Below, in pieces: positions 34,061-42,746 of a stretch of 64,000 nt of DNA. Both the position numbers and the translations under genes were made by a program. Under the pieces are notes generated by a model. It had not been told where the DNA came from, did not search any database, and saw only the letters and a list, made by a program, of their open reading frames with translations. The DNA is from Paenibacillus massiliensis 2301065 = DSM 16942 (lineage in GTDB: Bacteria > Bacillota > Bacilli > Paenibacillales > Paenibacillaceae): NCBI RefSeq assembly GCF_000377505.1, contig NZ_KB898194.1, positions 151,845 to 215,844 on the forward strand, given 5' to 3'. Position 1 is the stretch's first letter. Each line of letters starts with the position of its first letter.

Positions 34061-35212
34061 ATGCAATACAAGAATTTTGTACTGGCGCCTGATTCCTTTA
34101 AAGAGAGCATGACCGCCAAGGAAGTATGCGTAGCCATGGAGAAAGGACTACGGAAAGTGTATCCTGAAGCCAATTATATTCATGTGCCAATGGCAGATGG
34201 CGGTGAGGGAACGGTACAATCTTTGGTAGATGCTTCAGACGGACAGCTGCTGTATGCTGAGGTGACGGGTCCGCTGGGTCAGATGGTAACGGCTTCCTAT
34301 GGCATTATGGGAGATGGAACGACAGCTGCTGTCGAGATGGCGTCAGCCAGTGGTATCCATCTGGTGGAAAAGTCAGCTCGTAATCCGCTGATTACGACCA
34401 CTTACGGTACAGGCGAGCTGATACGCGAATGTCTGGAGCGTGGTGTCCGCAAGATCATTATTGGGATTGGTGGAAGTGCGACAAATGACGGTGGCACAGG
34501 AATGGCTGCTGCGCTAGGGGCTCGCTTCCTGGATGCTGCAGGCGAAGAGCTACCATGGGGGGGAGGAAGTCTCGGTCGTCTGTCTTCCATTGACCTCACT
34601 GGACTAGACCCGCGATTGCAGGAGGTACAGCTGATCGTGGCTTGTGATGTGACAAATCCGCTCTGTGGTCCTACAGGGGCCTCGGTTGTATTTGGTCCAC
34701 AGAAAGGCGCTACACCAGACATGGTGCAGCAGCTTGATGCCAATCTCGCTCACTATGCAGAGGTCGTGAATCGCAAGCTGGGTAAGAATGTATTGGATGT
34801 ACCAGGTGCTGGTGCTGCAGGCGGTCTTGGTGCAGGCCTGTTGATTTTTACGCAGGCGGTATTACAAAAAGGGATTGATATTGTCATCGAATACACCGGG
34901 CTTAGCGATAAAATAGCTACGGCTGATGTCGTATTCACAGGCGAGGGCGGAATTGACTTCCAGACCAAATTCGGGAAGACACCCTACGGCGTAGCGAGAG
35001 CCGCCAAAGCTAAAGGCAAGAGGGTAATTGCTCTGGCGGGTTATGTCGGTGCCGGAATCGAGACGTTGTATAATGAGGGCATTGATGCGATCTTTGGGAT
35101 TGTCCCTGGAGCTTCTGCTTTAGAGCATTTGCTGGCCGAGGGTCCCGAAAATGTAGAGCGTACAGCCGAAAATATTGCGCGTGTGTTGCAATTCGGCAAG
35201 AGCTTATGCTAG
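34061..35212 (+). CDS. garK: glycerate 2-kinase (GarK/GlxK family)
   Basis: Phosphorylates D-glycerate with ATP, feeding lower glycolysis. The 383-residue protein shows the family pattern: FVLAPDSFKESMTAKEV at the start, HVPMADGGEGTVQSLVDASD, IIIGIGGSATNDGGTGMAAA (nucleotide and glycerate site), FGPQKGATPDMV, and DVVFTGEGGIDFQTKFGKTP near the C-terminus. Start ATG follows GGGGTGAGAGAG. It lies 237 bp after the GntP permease with no clear terminator between, so co-transcription is possible. It converges with the CdaR-type gene. Confidence 0.93.
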   Translation: MQYKNFVLAPDSFKESMTAKEVCVAMEKGLRKVYPEANYIHVPMADGGEGTVQSLVDASDGQLLYAEVTGPLGQMVTASYGIMGDGTTAAVEMASASGIHLVEKSARNPLITTTYGTGELIRECLERGVRKIIIGIGGSATNDGGTGMAAALGARFLDAAGEELPWGGGSLGRLSSIDLTGLDPRLQEVQLIVACDVTNPLCGPTGASVVFGPQKGATPDMVQQLDANLAHYAEVVNRKLGKNVLDVPGAGAAGGLGAGLLIFTQAVLQKGIDIVIEYTGLSDKIATADVVFTGEGGIDFQTKFGKTPYGVARAAKAKGKRVIALAGYVGAGIETLYNEGIDAIFGIVPGASALEHLLAEGPENVERTAENIARVLQFGKSLC

Positions 35213-35304
35213 AAGAGGATTCACTGACTGCTTCAACTCTGGATTGAAGATCATTTAACCATGACATGTGGACTCATTGGCTTGACCTCCAATCGCTTCA
35301 TTAC

Positions 35305-36333
35305 TTATTGATGCATCCGCAGTAGCTCATAGATCAACTCGGTGAGCTGTAGTAGATCGCGTGGATCTCGCCCGGTGATGGCATGAATTCGCTTCAGACG
35401 GTATTGTAAAGTATTGCGATGTATATTCAGGGATTCGGCGGTCAGAGACATGCTTCCATTGTGATGAATGAAGCTTCGGAGTGTGTCCAGCAGCTCAGGT
35501 GTATCCTCCAGCTTGTGAGTGGTATGGGCAGGGCCATCAAGCCTTGCCTGACTCCACTGGATGAGGAACTCCACTTCATCGTAGGTCGTTACCTGCTGTG
35601 AAGGCCATAGCGCGAACAGGATGGACATGGCAGCCTTAGCCTGAGCATAGCTACTCGCAATACTGGCTTCGTGCCGTCCCCTGGAGATCCGAATGCTCGG
35701 ATGATCAAGGAGCAGTCTTCGAATATGCTTATCCACATCCTCAGGCTGCTGCACTAGCAGAAGCCATGTATCATTTTCCACCTGAAAGGCAGTCTTGAAT
35801 AGTAGCAGTATAGAGTCCTCGCTAGCTAGTGAGGAACTCTTCACATACAGGACCGTTGTCTTTATGACGAGATCTAGCTGATAGGCTATGGCTTCTTTTC
35901 TCAGCTTCTGGGAATAGGCTCCATGATGGGAGAGCAGCAGCTCCACAAAGGCCTTCTTGCGATTCGCCTCCTCCGCACGATGCTCCAGCATGGTGCGCTG
36001 TTCAATGAGCAGGGACACCGTCGTTCTGACAATACTGCAAAAGGGGCGCACCTCATCAGGATTGCCCGTAATTCCGATGACCCCGACACAGACGTTTCCT
36101 ATGAAAATCGGCTCGTTTGTTCCTTGCTTCTCGTTGGTCCCATCCTCCCATACCTCAACCATGTGTCCGGTGGACAGAGCCTTAACGGCACCCTGATGGA
36201 TGGTGCCCACCCGCTCCCGAGTCCCGCTACCCACGATAATCCCTTTTGCATTCATAATGTTAATGTTGTAAGGAATATCCTTCATCATCTTATCGACAAT
36301 ATCCTGTGCCTGATTCTCCGAAAGCTGGAACAA
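35305..36333 (-). CDS. CdaR-family (sugar-diacid type) transcriptional regulator
   Basis: The TTG start has GGAGGGGG about 9 bases upstream. The 342-residue protein begins with the diacid-recognition domain (LSENQAQDIVDKMMKDIPYN; GIIVGSGTRERVGTIHQGAV; NEPIFIGNVCVGVIGITGNP). It ends with a PucR/CdaR helix-turn-helix (SMSLTAESLNIHRNTLQYRL KRI) near 305-327. CdaR in E. coli activates glucarate, galactarate and glycerate genes, and B. subtilis has a glycerate-linked relative. Linkage to glycerate kinase and GntP and shared TTGTGCA palindromes indicate an activator responding to glycerate. It is probably autoregulated. Confidence 0.9.
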   Translation of the reverse strand: MFQLSENQAQDIVDKMMKDIPYNINIMNAKGIIVGSGTRERVGTIHQGAVKALSTGHMVEVWEDGTNEKQGTNEPIFIGNVCVGVIGITGNPDEVRPFCSIVRTTVSLLIEQRTMLEHRAEEANRKKAFVELLLSHHGAYSQKLRKEAIAYQLDLVIKTTVLYVKSSSLASEDSILLLFKTAFQVENDTWLLLVQQPEDVDKHIRRLLLDHPSIRISRGRHEASIASSYAQAKAAMSILFALWPSQQVTTYDEVEFLIQWSQARLDGPAHTTHKLEDTPELLDTLRSFIHHNGSMSLTAESLNIHRNTLQYRLKRIHAITGRDPRDLLQLTELIYELLRMHQ

Positions 36334-36386
36334 GGAATGGCCCCCTCCACTGGTTCATCTAATAGTAGCTACTGTCAACATATGTA

Positions 36387-36402
36387 TTGTGCATATGAAC
36401 AA
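36387..36402 (-). promoter_or_regulatory. CdaR-type operator upstream of the regulator gene
   Basis: TTGTGCA-TA-TGAACAA differs at two positions from the perfect palindrome at 32421. It lies about 55 bp upstream of the regulator start. Confidence 0.6.
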
Positions 36403-36599
36403 CATTATAGCTTTTTCATCCTCCATATTCCAACATGAATACAGACAAGAGAGCCGCATAACTGGAGGAAGACATTGTATTCCTCGAAATTTTCTACTCC
36501 TTATAGCCATCACAGGAAGTATAATGGTCGATGACTGTCGTTTTTTGTTGTATGATGGATTTATGAAACGTTGGTTCCCCGAACCTAGGAGGGTGTCTT

Positions 36600-38189
36600 T
36601 TGTTTAGTCCAATGAAGGCCATGTTTCCCCAGCGCAAGAAGCTTAGTCTCACATCATTGCTAATCGGCCTTGTGACGCTTGTCGTAGTACTCACCTCTAC
36701 GATCCTTCTGGCAGGCTCCTATGTGTCCAAGAAAAATTCGCTAATCGAGACTACCCTACGCTTGAATTATAATAATGCCAGCGGCAAGGCCCAGACATTG
36801 AATTCCTTGTTCATCTCCATGAGGGAAAGTCTGCAGTATAGTGCCAATTCACTCACGGATGTGGAAGGCATGACTGCCAAGCAGCTCGCTGACTATCTGA
36901 ATCTTATGCGTAATTCCAGCAACTTTTTCAATTCCCTGTATCGTATAGATGAGAACGGGCAGATCCGTGGAATCTCTCCATATAATCCCCAGAGGATCGG
37001 AGGGCATCTCACCACGAAATATGCACTTGATGCTTTGCTTTCCCAGCGGCCCTATATTTCTTCTCCCTATGTAACACCCAATTCGCACAGACTTATTGTG
37101 TTCATGAGCCAGCCCTTATTTGATCAAAATAGCAATTATACCGGATTCGTTGGAGGTTCGCTTTATTTACAGGAGGACAATATTTTATCAAGTATTTTTG
37201 GCAACAATTCTGTGGATGATTCCGGTTCATATTATTACATTGTGGATGCTCATGGCCGTGTCTTGTATCATCCAGACAAGCAGGTGATTGGTTCGGATCT
37301 GGCCCAGGAGGAGGTCGTGCAAAGTCTGCTAGAGGGCAAAAGTGGACGTCAGCTCACAGTGGACCATCTCGGTCGGCAGATGATCGCTGGCTACTCCTAT
37401 GTGGATTCGAATGGCTGGGGAGTGGTGGCGGTATCCCCGCTGGAGCGAATCCAAAAAGAGCTTATGGACAACTTGTACACCCAAATTCTGGTGTCTAGTC
37501 TGCCATTCATGATTTTGCTCATCGGTGTCATTCTGATTGCGCGTCAATTGGCCCGTCCTTTCGTGTATCTTGCAGATTTAATGAGCAAGCTCGGCAAGGA
37601 AAGGGTGGTATTGCCTGAAGCCAAATCACACTGGAACAGAGAGGCTGATCTACTGACGAAGGCGGTATTTCTGGCTGTCGCGGATATCCAGAAGCAACAG
37701 GACCAGCTTGCGCAGGATGCTGCTACAGATGGCTTGACCGGGCTACTGAACCGCAGATCCCTTGAGCAAATGATGCAGCAATGGCTGGAAGCGGGCACTT
37801 CCTTCTCGCTGATTCTGCTCGATGTGGATCGTTTCAAGCCGATCAATGATACCTATGGTCATCTGGTTGGTGATCGAGTGCTCAAGCATGTGAGTGATAA
37901 GGTGTTGAGCAATGTACGTCCGACAGATGCGTGTTTCCGATTTGGCGGAGAGGAATTCATCGTGCTGCTGCCGGATTGCGCTAAGGAGGAAGCTTTCGAG
38001 CTGGCAGAGATCATTCGTAAAGACATCGAGAGCAGTGCAGCGCCGATTCCTTCACGAATTACGATATCTCTCGGTGTAGCACATTGCCCTGATGATGCTG
38101 CGTCTGCTGAGCAGCTTCTACACAAGGCTGACCAGGCTATGTATTTGGCCAAATCCCAAGGTAGAAACCGGACGATGCTGGCAAAATAA
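36600..38189 (+). CDS. membrane-bound diguanylate cyclase with extracytoplasmic Cache-type sensor
   Basis: Makes cyclic di-GMP in response to an outside signal. The TTG start is 7 bases after AGGAGG; an ATG four codons later is too far. In 529 residues: helix 1 (LVTLVVVLTSTILLAGSYVS), an external dCache-like sensor of about 255 residues, helix 2 (LPFMILLIGVILIARQL), a short linker and a GGDEF domain (about 370-527). The active-site loop is GGEEF (449-453). Five residues before it is RPTD (440-443), an intact I-site, so product inhibition is expected. The ligand is unknown. No PilZ or EAL gene is adjacent. Confidence 0.93.
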   Translation: MFSPMKAMFPQRKKLSLTSLLIGLVTLVVVLTSTILLAGSYVSKKNSLIETTLRLNYNNASGKAQTLNSLFISMRESLQYSANSLTDVEGMTAKQLADYLNLMRNSSNFFNSLYRIDENGQIRGISPYNPQRIGGHLTTKYALDALLSQRPYISSPYVTPNSHRLIVFMSQPLFDQNSNYTGFVGGSLYLQEDNILSSIFGNNSVDDSGSYYYIVDAHGRVLYHPDKQVIGSDLAQEEVVQSLLEGKSGRQLTVDHLGRQMIAGYSYVDSNGWGVVAVSPLERIQKELMDNLYTQILVSSLPFMILLIGVILIARQLARPFVYLADLMSKLGKERVVLPEAKSHWNREADLLTKAVFLAVADIQKQQDQLAQDAATDGLTGLLNRRSLEQMMQQWLEAGTSFSLILLDVDRFKPINDTYGHLVGDRVLKHVSDKVLSNVRPTDACFRFGGEEFIVLLPDCAKEEAFELAEIIRKDIESSAAPIPSRITISLGVAHCPDDAASAEQLLHKADQAMYLAKSQGRNRTMLAK

Positions 38190-38230
38190 AAAGCGGAAAG
38201 TCAACCAAGGCCTATGAGATTAGAAATCAT

Positions 38231-38261
38231 AGCAGTGCCACCTATATGTAGGGGCACTGCT
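38231..38261 (+). terminator. terminator after the diguanylate cyclase gene
   Basis: AGCAGTGCC pairs with GGCACTGCT around a 13-base loop and runs into ATTTG; the T tract is weak. Confidence 0.5.
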
Positions 38262-38351
38262 ATTTGTCTATGAGAATAGGTGGCTTGTAATAAACTCCGT
38301 GATAATTAATTGTATAAATGTTCTAAATTTAATTATTTGTTATAATTATCT

Positions 38352-38366
38352 ATGTAAGCGGTTTCT
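38352..38366 (+). promoter_or_regulatory. cre (CcpA) site before the beta-helix protein gene
   Basis: ATGTAAGCGGTTTCT fits WTGNAANCGNWNNCW at every position, 35 bp before the gene. Carbon-catabolite repression is likely. Confidence 0.65.
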
Positions 38367-38400
38367 AATGAATTAATCTAATATGGAGGGATGACACAAA

Positions 38401-39597
38401 ATGAAGGCAGGTATTCGTTGGAGGCGAGGTTGGATGGCCGTATTAAGTGTAGCTCTGTTGGCGGCTACATGGTATGTGCCAGGAACGGGAAGCGAGATTC
38501 AGGCAGCAGAGCAGGTCAATGTGCGTGACTTCGGGGCACGTGCGGGGGTGACGGAGGATCAGTCGGCTGCTTTTCACGCCGCGATGAAGCATTTCTATGA
38601 CAAGGGGCAAAAGGGTACGGTCTATATTCCCGCAGGCACCTATTACGTCGATAACGGTCTTCGTTTCCACGCTGGTGTGAATCTGGTAGGGGATGGAATA
38701 GGGCGAACGATTATTAAGAAGACAGGTAATGTAAGCAGCTACGTGGTGGGGAATCCGGTACTGCGCTCCGGCTCCAATAATCTGGAGGTCAGTGTGTCCA
38801 AGCTTACGATTGATGGAGATCGCACGAACCGTGCAGCTCGTGGTCTGGGACAAGTCGGGGGCATTAACATGGATGTGGATGTCCGCAATTTGACGTTGTC
38901 CAATATGGAGATCAGAGACACCACAATAGGCGCTCTCCTTCGTCGAACCAAGGATTCAACGATTCAGGACAGTGTGTTCGATCGCACAAGTGGACATGCT
39001 ATCGCAGCCGGACATGAGAGCTTCCCTGTGGGTGAATTCAGAAATGTGACCATCACAGGTAACAAGATTACGAACTCAAGCGGTGGTAGCGGAATCAATC
39101 TGTCCCGTGCAGCTCGTGCTACGGTTACGAATAATGAAATTGTGAACAGTGTACAGCAATCAGACACCTATGGAGGCATTCGGATTCCAAATGGTGGCGA
39201 GAACAATATTATTAAAGATAATCGAATCGTGAACTATCCACGCGGAATCTTCGTACTTACAGGGGCAACTAATAATACCTTCGAGAATAACACGATTGTG
39301 AACTCTCGTATTCAGGGGATGCTGATTGAGGCGAATGACAATACGATCAAGGGCAACATTATTCAGCAGACAGATGCTTCCCTCAGCCCCGAGCTAATTC
39401 GTCTGTCTGGCGCGAATGGGAATGAGATCTCCCGCAATCGGATGGAGACGCACTCCCGCTTCAGCAACTTCGGCATTCGCCTGACGAACTCCAGCAATAA
39501 TCGCATTGTGGATAATATCACCGATACTTCAGGGACTTCCGTCAGTGTTGAGGGTGGCAGTGGCAACACGGTCAGCGGTAACACCAATAGGAGATAG
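38401..39597 (+). CDS. secreted right-handed beta-helix protein (pectate-lyase superfamily)
   Basis: Exported protein of 398 residues. Residues 1-36 are a signal peptide with basic start and AVLSVALLAATWYVPGTGSE. Next comes the pectate-lyase superfamily opening VNVRDFGARAGVTEDQSAAF (about 40-60). From about residue 140 there are parallel beta-helix turns, visible as NNXI-type ladders (TVTNNEIVNSVQQS, NIIKDNRIVNYPRGI, NTFENNTIVNSRIQG, NNRIVDNITDTS). Substrate could be pectin, alginate-like or host polysaccharide; the lyase catalytic residues cannot be assigned by eye. GAGGGATGA precedes the ATG and a perfect cre site sits upstream, fitting a catabolic exo-enzyme. Confidence 0.85.
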   Translation: MKAGIRWRRGWMAVLSVALLAATWYVPGTGSEIQAAEQVNVRDFGARAGVTEDQSAAFHAAMKHFYDKGQKGTVYIPAGTYYVDNGLRFHAGVNLVGDGIGRTIIKKTGNVSSYVVGNPVLRSGSNNLEVSVSKLTIDGDRTNRAARGLGQVGGINMDVDVRNLTLSNMEIRDTTIGALLRRTKDSTIQDSVFDRTSGHAIAAGHESFPVGEFRNVTITGNKITNSSGGSGINLSRAARATVTNNEIVNSVQQSDTYGGIRIPNGGENNIIKDNRIVNYPRGIFVLTGATNNTFENNTIVNSRIQGMLIEANDNTIKGNIIQQTDASLSPELIRLSGANGNEISRNRMETHSRFSNFGIRLTNSSNNRIVDNITDTSGTSVSVEGGSGNTVSGNTNRR

Positions 39598-39665
39598 CTA
39601 ATTAAAGTGGCTATTAGAGATAGTTATTAAATATAGCTGCTAAAGATAGCTACTAAAGATAGCTG
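39595..39665. repeat. 13-bp degenerate tandem repeat starting at the stop codon
   Basis: Units such as TAGCTGCTAAAGA and TAGCTACTAAAGA (39634-39659) continue leftward in weaker form as TAGTTATTAAATA, TGGCTATTAGAGA and TAGCTAATTAAAG. The array begins exactly at the TAG stop of the beta-helix gene. Confidence 0.75.
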
Positions 39666-39677
39666 AAATCATAGAAC

Positions 39678-39717
39678 GCTTTCCTGAGCTTTGTACGTGC
39701 TTAGGAAGGCTTTTTTT
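39678..39717 (+). terminator. terminator of the beta-helix protein gene
   Basis: A 12-bp stem (GCTTTCCTGAGC with GCTTAGGAAGGC, two G-U) is followed by seven T. Confidence 0.85.
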
Positions 39718-39851
39718 ATGGAAAAGATAGGACATGTCAAGCTCGGTGGGGAGAAGTCTTGGGTGTGAATTTCTTTGGTGTATAATATAATAAATTTTAG
39801 CCGTACACAGGGGCGGAATTTCATTACATATGCTCAGGAGGCACGAAGCCA

Positions 39852-41024
39852 TTGAATTATTCATTTTCCAACCGTTTCACAGCTATGCAACCCTCCATTA
39901 TTCGCGAGATTCTCAAGGCCACATCAGGTCAGAACGTCATTCCGTTCTCTGCGGGTAATCCCGCACCCGAGACTTTCCCGGTCGAGGCGATCCGGGCCTA
40001 TACACAGTCCATTCTGGAAGAAATGCCAGTAGCTGCTCTGCAATATGGAATTACAGAAGGCTACGCGCCTTTGCGCGACGTCCTGAAGAATCATTTGCAC
40101 ACCCGATTTGCCAGCGGTAAAGACATGGACGAGCTGATGATCGTCTCCGGCGCGCAGCAGGGTATTGAGCTCGCTTGTAAAGTATTCTGCAATGAGGGAG
40201 ATACCATTATTTGCGAAAGTCCCAGCTTCATTGGGTCCTTGAATACATTTCGTTCCTCTGGCGCGAGACTGGTAGGGGTTCCTATGGAAACCGATGGCAT
40301 CCATATCGGCTTGCTGGAGCAGGCGCTTCAGACCGAGAAGAATGTCAAGCTCATCTACCTGATCCCTAGCTTTCAGAATCCGACGGGTATCACGACATCA
40401 CTGGAAAAGCGCAAAGCGGTCTATGAGCTGGCCCGACGCTACGGGGTTATGATTCTGGAGGATAATCCATACGGAGAGCTCCGCTTCCGTGGTGAGGATG
40501 TTCCGACTATCAAGTCCATGGATGAGGAGGGACTGGTCATCTATGTGGGCTCATTCTCCAAAATATTGTCGGCAGGTCTTCGTGTCGGCTATGTGTTGGC
40601 CCCAGATGAGGTAGTCTCCAAGATGGTGGTCGCCAAGCAGGGGGAGGACGTGCATACAGCGATGCTTCCTCAGATTCTGGCTCATAAATTCATGACAGAA
40701 TACGATTATGCAGGCCATATCGCCAATATACGGGATATTTATCGCCGCAAGTGCGACCTGATGGAGCAGAGTCTGGAAGCCCACATGCAGCAGTCTGTCA
40801 CGTACACGAGACCAGATGGAGGGCTCTTCCTCTGGTGTGAGCTGCCGTCCGGGATCTCCATGCTGGACTACTGCAAGACAGCGGCTGAACGAGGCGTAGC
40901 AGTCGTGCCTGGTACCGCCTTCCTGGTCGATGCGACAGCTTCCTGCAATGCCTTCCGTCTGAATTTCTCGACACCTTCGGATGAACAGATTCGACAGGGA
41001 ATTGAGATACTGGGCCGTATATAG
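39852..41024 (+). CDS. PLP-dependent aminotransferase, class I/II (aminoadipate/aromatic type)
   Basis: The TTG start is 10 bases after AGGAGG. The 390-residue fold-type I enzyme has SAGNPAPETFP at the substrate end, YGITEGYAPLRDVLKNHLHT, PSFQNPTGITTSLEKRKAVY and EDNPYGELRF (PLP-binding Asp). The Schiff-base lysine is in VGSFSKILSAGLRVGYV. FRLNFSTPSDEQIRQGIEIL closes the small domain. This set matches the LysN / 2-aminoadipate and branched-chain or aromatic aminotransferase group related to MocR domains, without the GntR part. The amino donor cannot be named. It has its own terminator at 41111. Confidence 0.9.
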   Translation: MNYSFSNRFTAMQPSIIREILKATSGQNVIPFSAGNPAPETFPVEAIRAYTQSILEEMPVAALQYGITEGYAPLRDVLKNHLHTRFASGKDMDELMIVSGAQQGIELACKVFCNEGDTIICESPSFIGSLNTFRSSGARLVGVPMETDGIHIGLLEQALQTEKNVKLIYLIPSFQNPTGITTSLEKRKAVYELARRYGVMILEDNPYGELRFRGEDVPTIKSMDEEGLVIYVGSFSKILSAGLRVGYVLAPDEVVSKMVVAKQGEDVHTAMLPQILAHKFMTEYDYAGHIANIRDIYRRKCDLMEQSLEAHMQQSVTYTRPDGGLFLWCELPSGISMLDYCKTAAERGVAVVPGTAFLVDATASCNAFRLNFSTPSDEQIRQGIEILGRI

Positions 41025-41110
41025 TCTTGTGCTGTTGTATGTACAGGCGAAAAATGGTATAGTATTGATTATTTGCTGAACGGTATTTCCTGTGAGAGTA
41101 TCCAGTAACG

Positions 41111-41142
41111 AAGCCGGCTCCGGACTCACGGGGTCGGCTTTT
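41111..41142 (+). terminator. terminator after the aminotransferase gene
   Basis: A 12-bp stem (AAGCCGGCTCCG with CGGGGTCGGCTT, including G-U pairs) is followed by TTG. Confidence 0.75.
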
Positions 41143-41209
41143 GTGCTTGGCTCCTGCTGGAGCGCATGGACAGCCCGTACGTACATGATTTTAAACAGGT
41201 TAGGGGAGA

Positions 41210-41884
41210 ATGAAAGTGTTCGGTAACGATTGGGATGAGGTATTGCATGAGGAAATAAACAAACCCTATTTTAACGATCTGAGATATACGCTCGCTAAAG
41301 AATACAAGCTTCATCAGGTATATCCGTCCAAGGAGAATCTGTTCTCTGCGCTTAAGCTTACTTCCTTCTCGGGTACCAAAGCCGTCATTCTGGGACAGGA
41401 CCCATATCACGGCCCAGGACAGGCTCATGGACTCAGCTTCTCGGTTATGCCTGGTGTCAGAGTACCACCTTCACTGAAAAATATATATAAAGAGCTACAG
41501 TCGGACCTTGATCTGCCTATTCCTGACCACGGCTATCTCATTCCATGGGCAGAAGAAGGCGTATTGCTGCTGAACAATGTACTCACGGTACGCCAAGGAC
41601 AGCCTCAATCCCATCAAGGCATGGGCTGGGAGCAGTTCACCGATGCCGTCATTGCAGCGCTCAATGAGCGTGATGAGCCAATAGTGTTCATCTTATGGGG
41701 CAGTCATGCACAAAAAAAAGGTGAATTCATTAACGAGAGCAAGCATCTGGTCATTAAATCCAGTCACCCCAGTCCCTTCGCGGCACATCGAGGATTCTTT
41801 GGTAGCCGTCCATTCTCGCGGACGAATGAGTTCCTGCTGAGCAAGCAGCAGCAACCGATTAACTGGGAGCTTCAGAACCTATGA
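41210..41884 (+). CDS. ung: uracil-DNA glycosylase, family 1
   Basis: Removes uracil from DNA at the start of base-excision repair. The 224-residue length is standard. The water-activating motif GQDPYHGPGQAHGLSF (Asp of QDPYH) and the DNA-intercalation loop HPSPFAAHRGFFGS are complete. LLLNNVLTVRQGQPQSH and FILWGSHAQKK are the other family blocks. TTAGGGGAG precedes the ATG. Its TGA overlaps a possible ATG of the next frame by four bases, but the preferred start of the next gene is 21 bases further. Confidence 0.96.
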   Translation: MKVFGNDWDEVLHEEINKPYFNDLRYTLAKEYKLHQVYPSKENLFSALKLTSFSGTKAVILGQDPYHGPGQAHGLSFSVMPGVRVPPSLKNIYKELQSDLDLPIPDHGYLIPWAEEGVLLLNNVLTVRQGQPQSHQGMGWEQFTDAVIAALNERDEPIVFILWGSHAQKKGEFINESKHLVIKSSHPSPFAAHRGFFGSRPFSRTNEFLLSKQQQPINWELQNL

Positions 41885-41901
41885 CGAACGGAGGGGGGCA
41901 C

Positions 41902-42324
41902 ATGCGCCACTGGATCGGCCGCCATGTCATTGTGTCCTGCGGACCAGAGGGCAAGCGCAAGCTACGGGGAACCTTGGAGCATATTAATTATTCACAGCAA
42001 AGTGTGGTCCTTGCCCCGCGTATGCTTCAGATCCCCTTTCAGGATATTCTGACGATTCAGGCAGCCCCACCGTTAAAGGAACGTCGTCTGCCTTCTGTTG
42101 CGGCTCCGCATGTGGTGGGTTATATCATGAAGGAATCCTTGCAATTTGATAATGCGGTGTATTTCCAATCGGTCGTGACGATCTGGGAGGGAGATCGAAT
42201 TCTGGCCTATGCGTGCAGACTACGCAGTCATGGACCGAACGAAGTGGTGCTGCAGGATGGACGTAGGCTGGATAAGCGGCATTATACATTTGTGGTGCGA
42301 TCTTTAAGAGGGCAAGGTAATTAG
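41902..42324 (+). CDS. hypothetical protein, 140 aa, downstream of ung
   Basis: The start at ATG 41902 is chosen because GGAGGGGGG lies 4-8 bases upstream; the ATG overlapping ung has no such site. The product begins MRHWIGRHVIVSCGPEGKRK and has a beta-rich pattern. A first half (LRGTLEHINYSQQSVVLAPR, MLQIPFQDILTIQ) looks like an SH3/LSM-like barrel, and a second half repeats a similar layout (VVTIWEGDRILAYACRLRSH ... LQDGRRLDKRHYTFVVRSLR). I do not recognise a named family. Tight spacing with ung suggests one transcript. Confidence 0.65.
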   Translation: MRHWIGRHVIVSCGPEGKRKLRGTLEHINYSQQSVVLAPRMLQIPFQDILTIQAAPPLKERRLPSVAAPHVVGYIMKESLQFDNAVYFQSVVTIWEGDRILAYACRLRSHGPNEVVLQDGRRLDKRHYTFVVRSLRGQGN

Positions 42325-42362
42325 CATGTGTTATCTGAAGTTGTTCCTGGCTATACAATGAC

Positions 42363-42401
42363 AAAAGCAGCATGAGGCCGAATAGGCACCATGCTGCTTT
42401 T
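42363..42401. terminator. bidirectional terminator
   Basis: AAAAGCAGCATG and CATGCTGCTTTT form a perfect 12-bp stem between two convergent genes. Confidence 0.85.
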
Positions 42402-42443
42402 GTTGACTCTGTTGCTACTATGTGATTACTCTCTGATCTACGA

Positions 42444-42746
42444 TTACTCTACGCCATCCTTGTAATGGTTGGTCCAATTCTTGTCGCCTTTATGCATGAA
42501 GTCCTCTACCGTCTTCTCTAGCGTAGCGAGCAGCTGTTGCTTGATGTCATAAATGGTGGTGCGGAAGAGTTCCTCCTCGCGGCCGACCACTTTCTCTCCA
42601 TATAGTGCCTGGGCAGCGATAAATTTGCGGTGCTCCTCTACCAATTGATCAATGGATTCCAGAGCATGCTCCACATAATGGCTAATTCCTTGTTGCTCGC
42701 GTGGAAGTAATGATTTCAAATATTGCACTTTCTCGATAGTAGGCAT
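42444..42746 (-). CDS. hypothetical helical protein, 100 aa
   Basis: GGAGGAA lies 7 bases before the ATG. The product begins MPTIEKVQYLKSLLPREQQG and is almost entirely predicted helix with charged heptads (HYVEHALESIDQLVEEHRKF, FRTTIYDIKQQLLATLEKTV), without membrane segments or cysteines. It resembles the small cytosolic helical-bundle proteins found in many Bacillota, but I cannot name a family. It is monocistronic, with a shared terminator at its 3' end. Confidence 0.65.
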   Translation of the reverse strand: MPTIEKVQYLKSLLPREQQGISHYVEHALESIDQLVEEHRKFIAAQALYGEKVVGREEELFRTTIYDIKQQLLATLEKTVEDFMHKGDKNWTNHYKDGVE

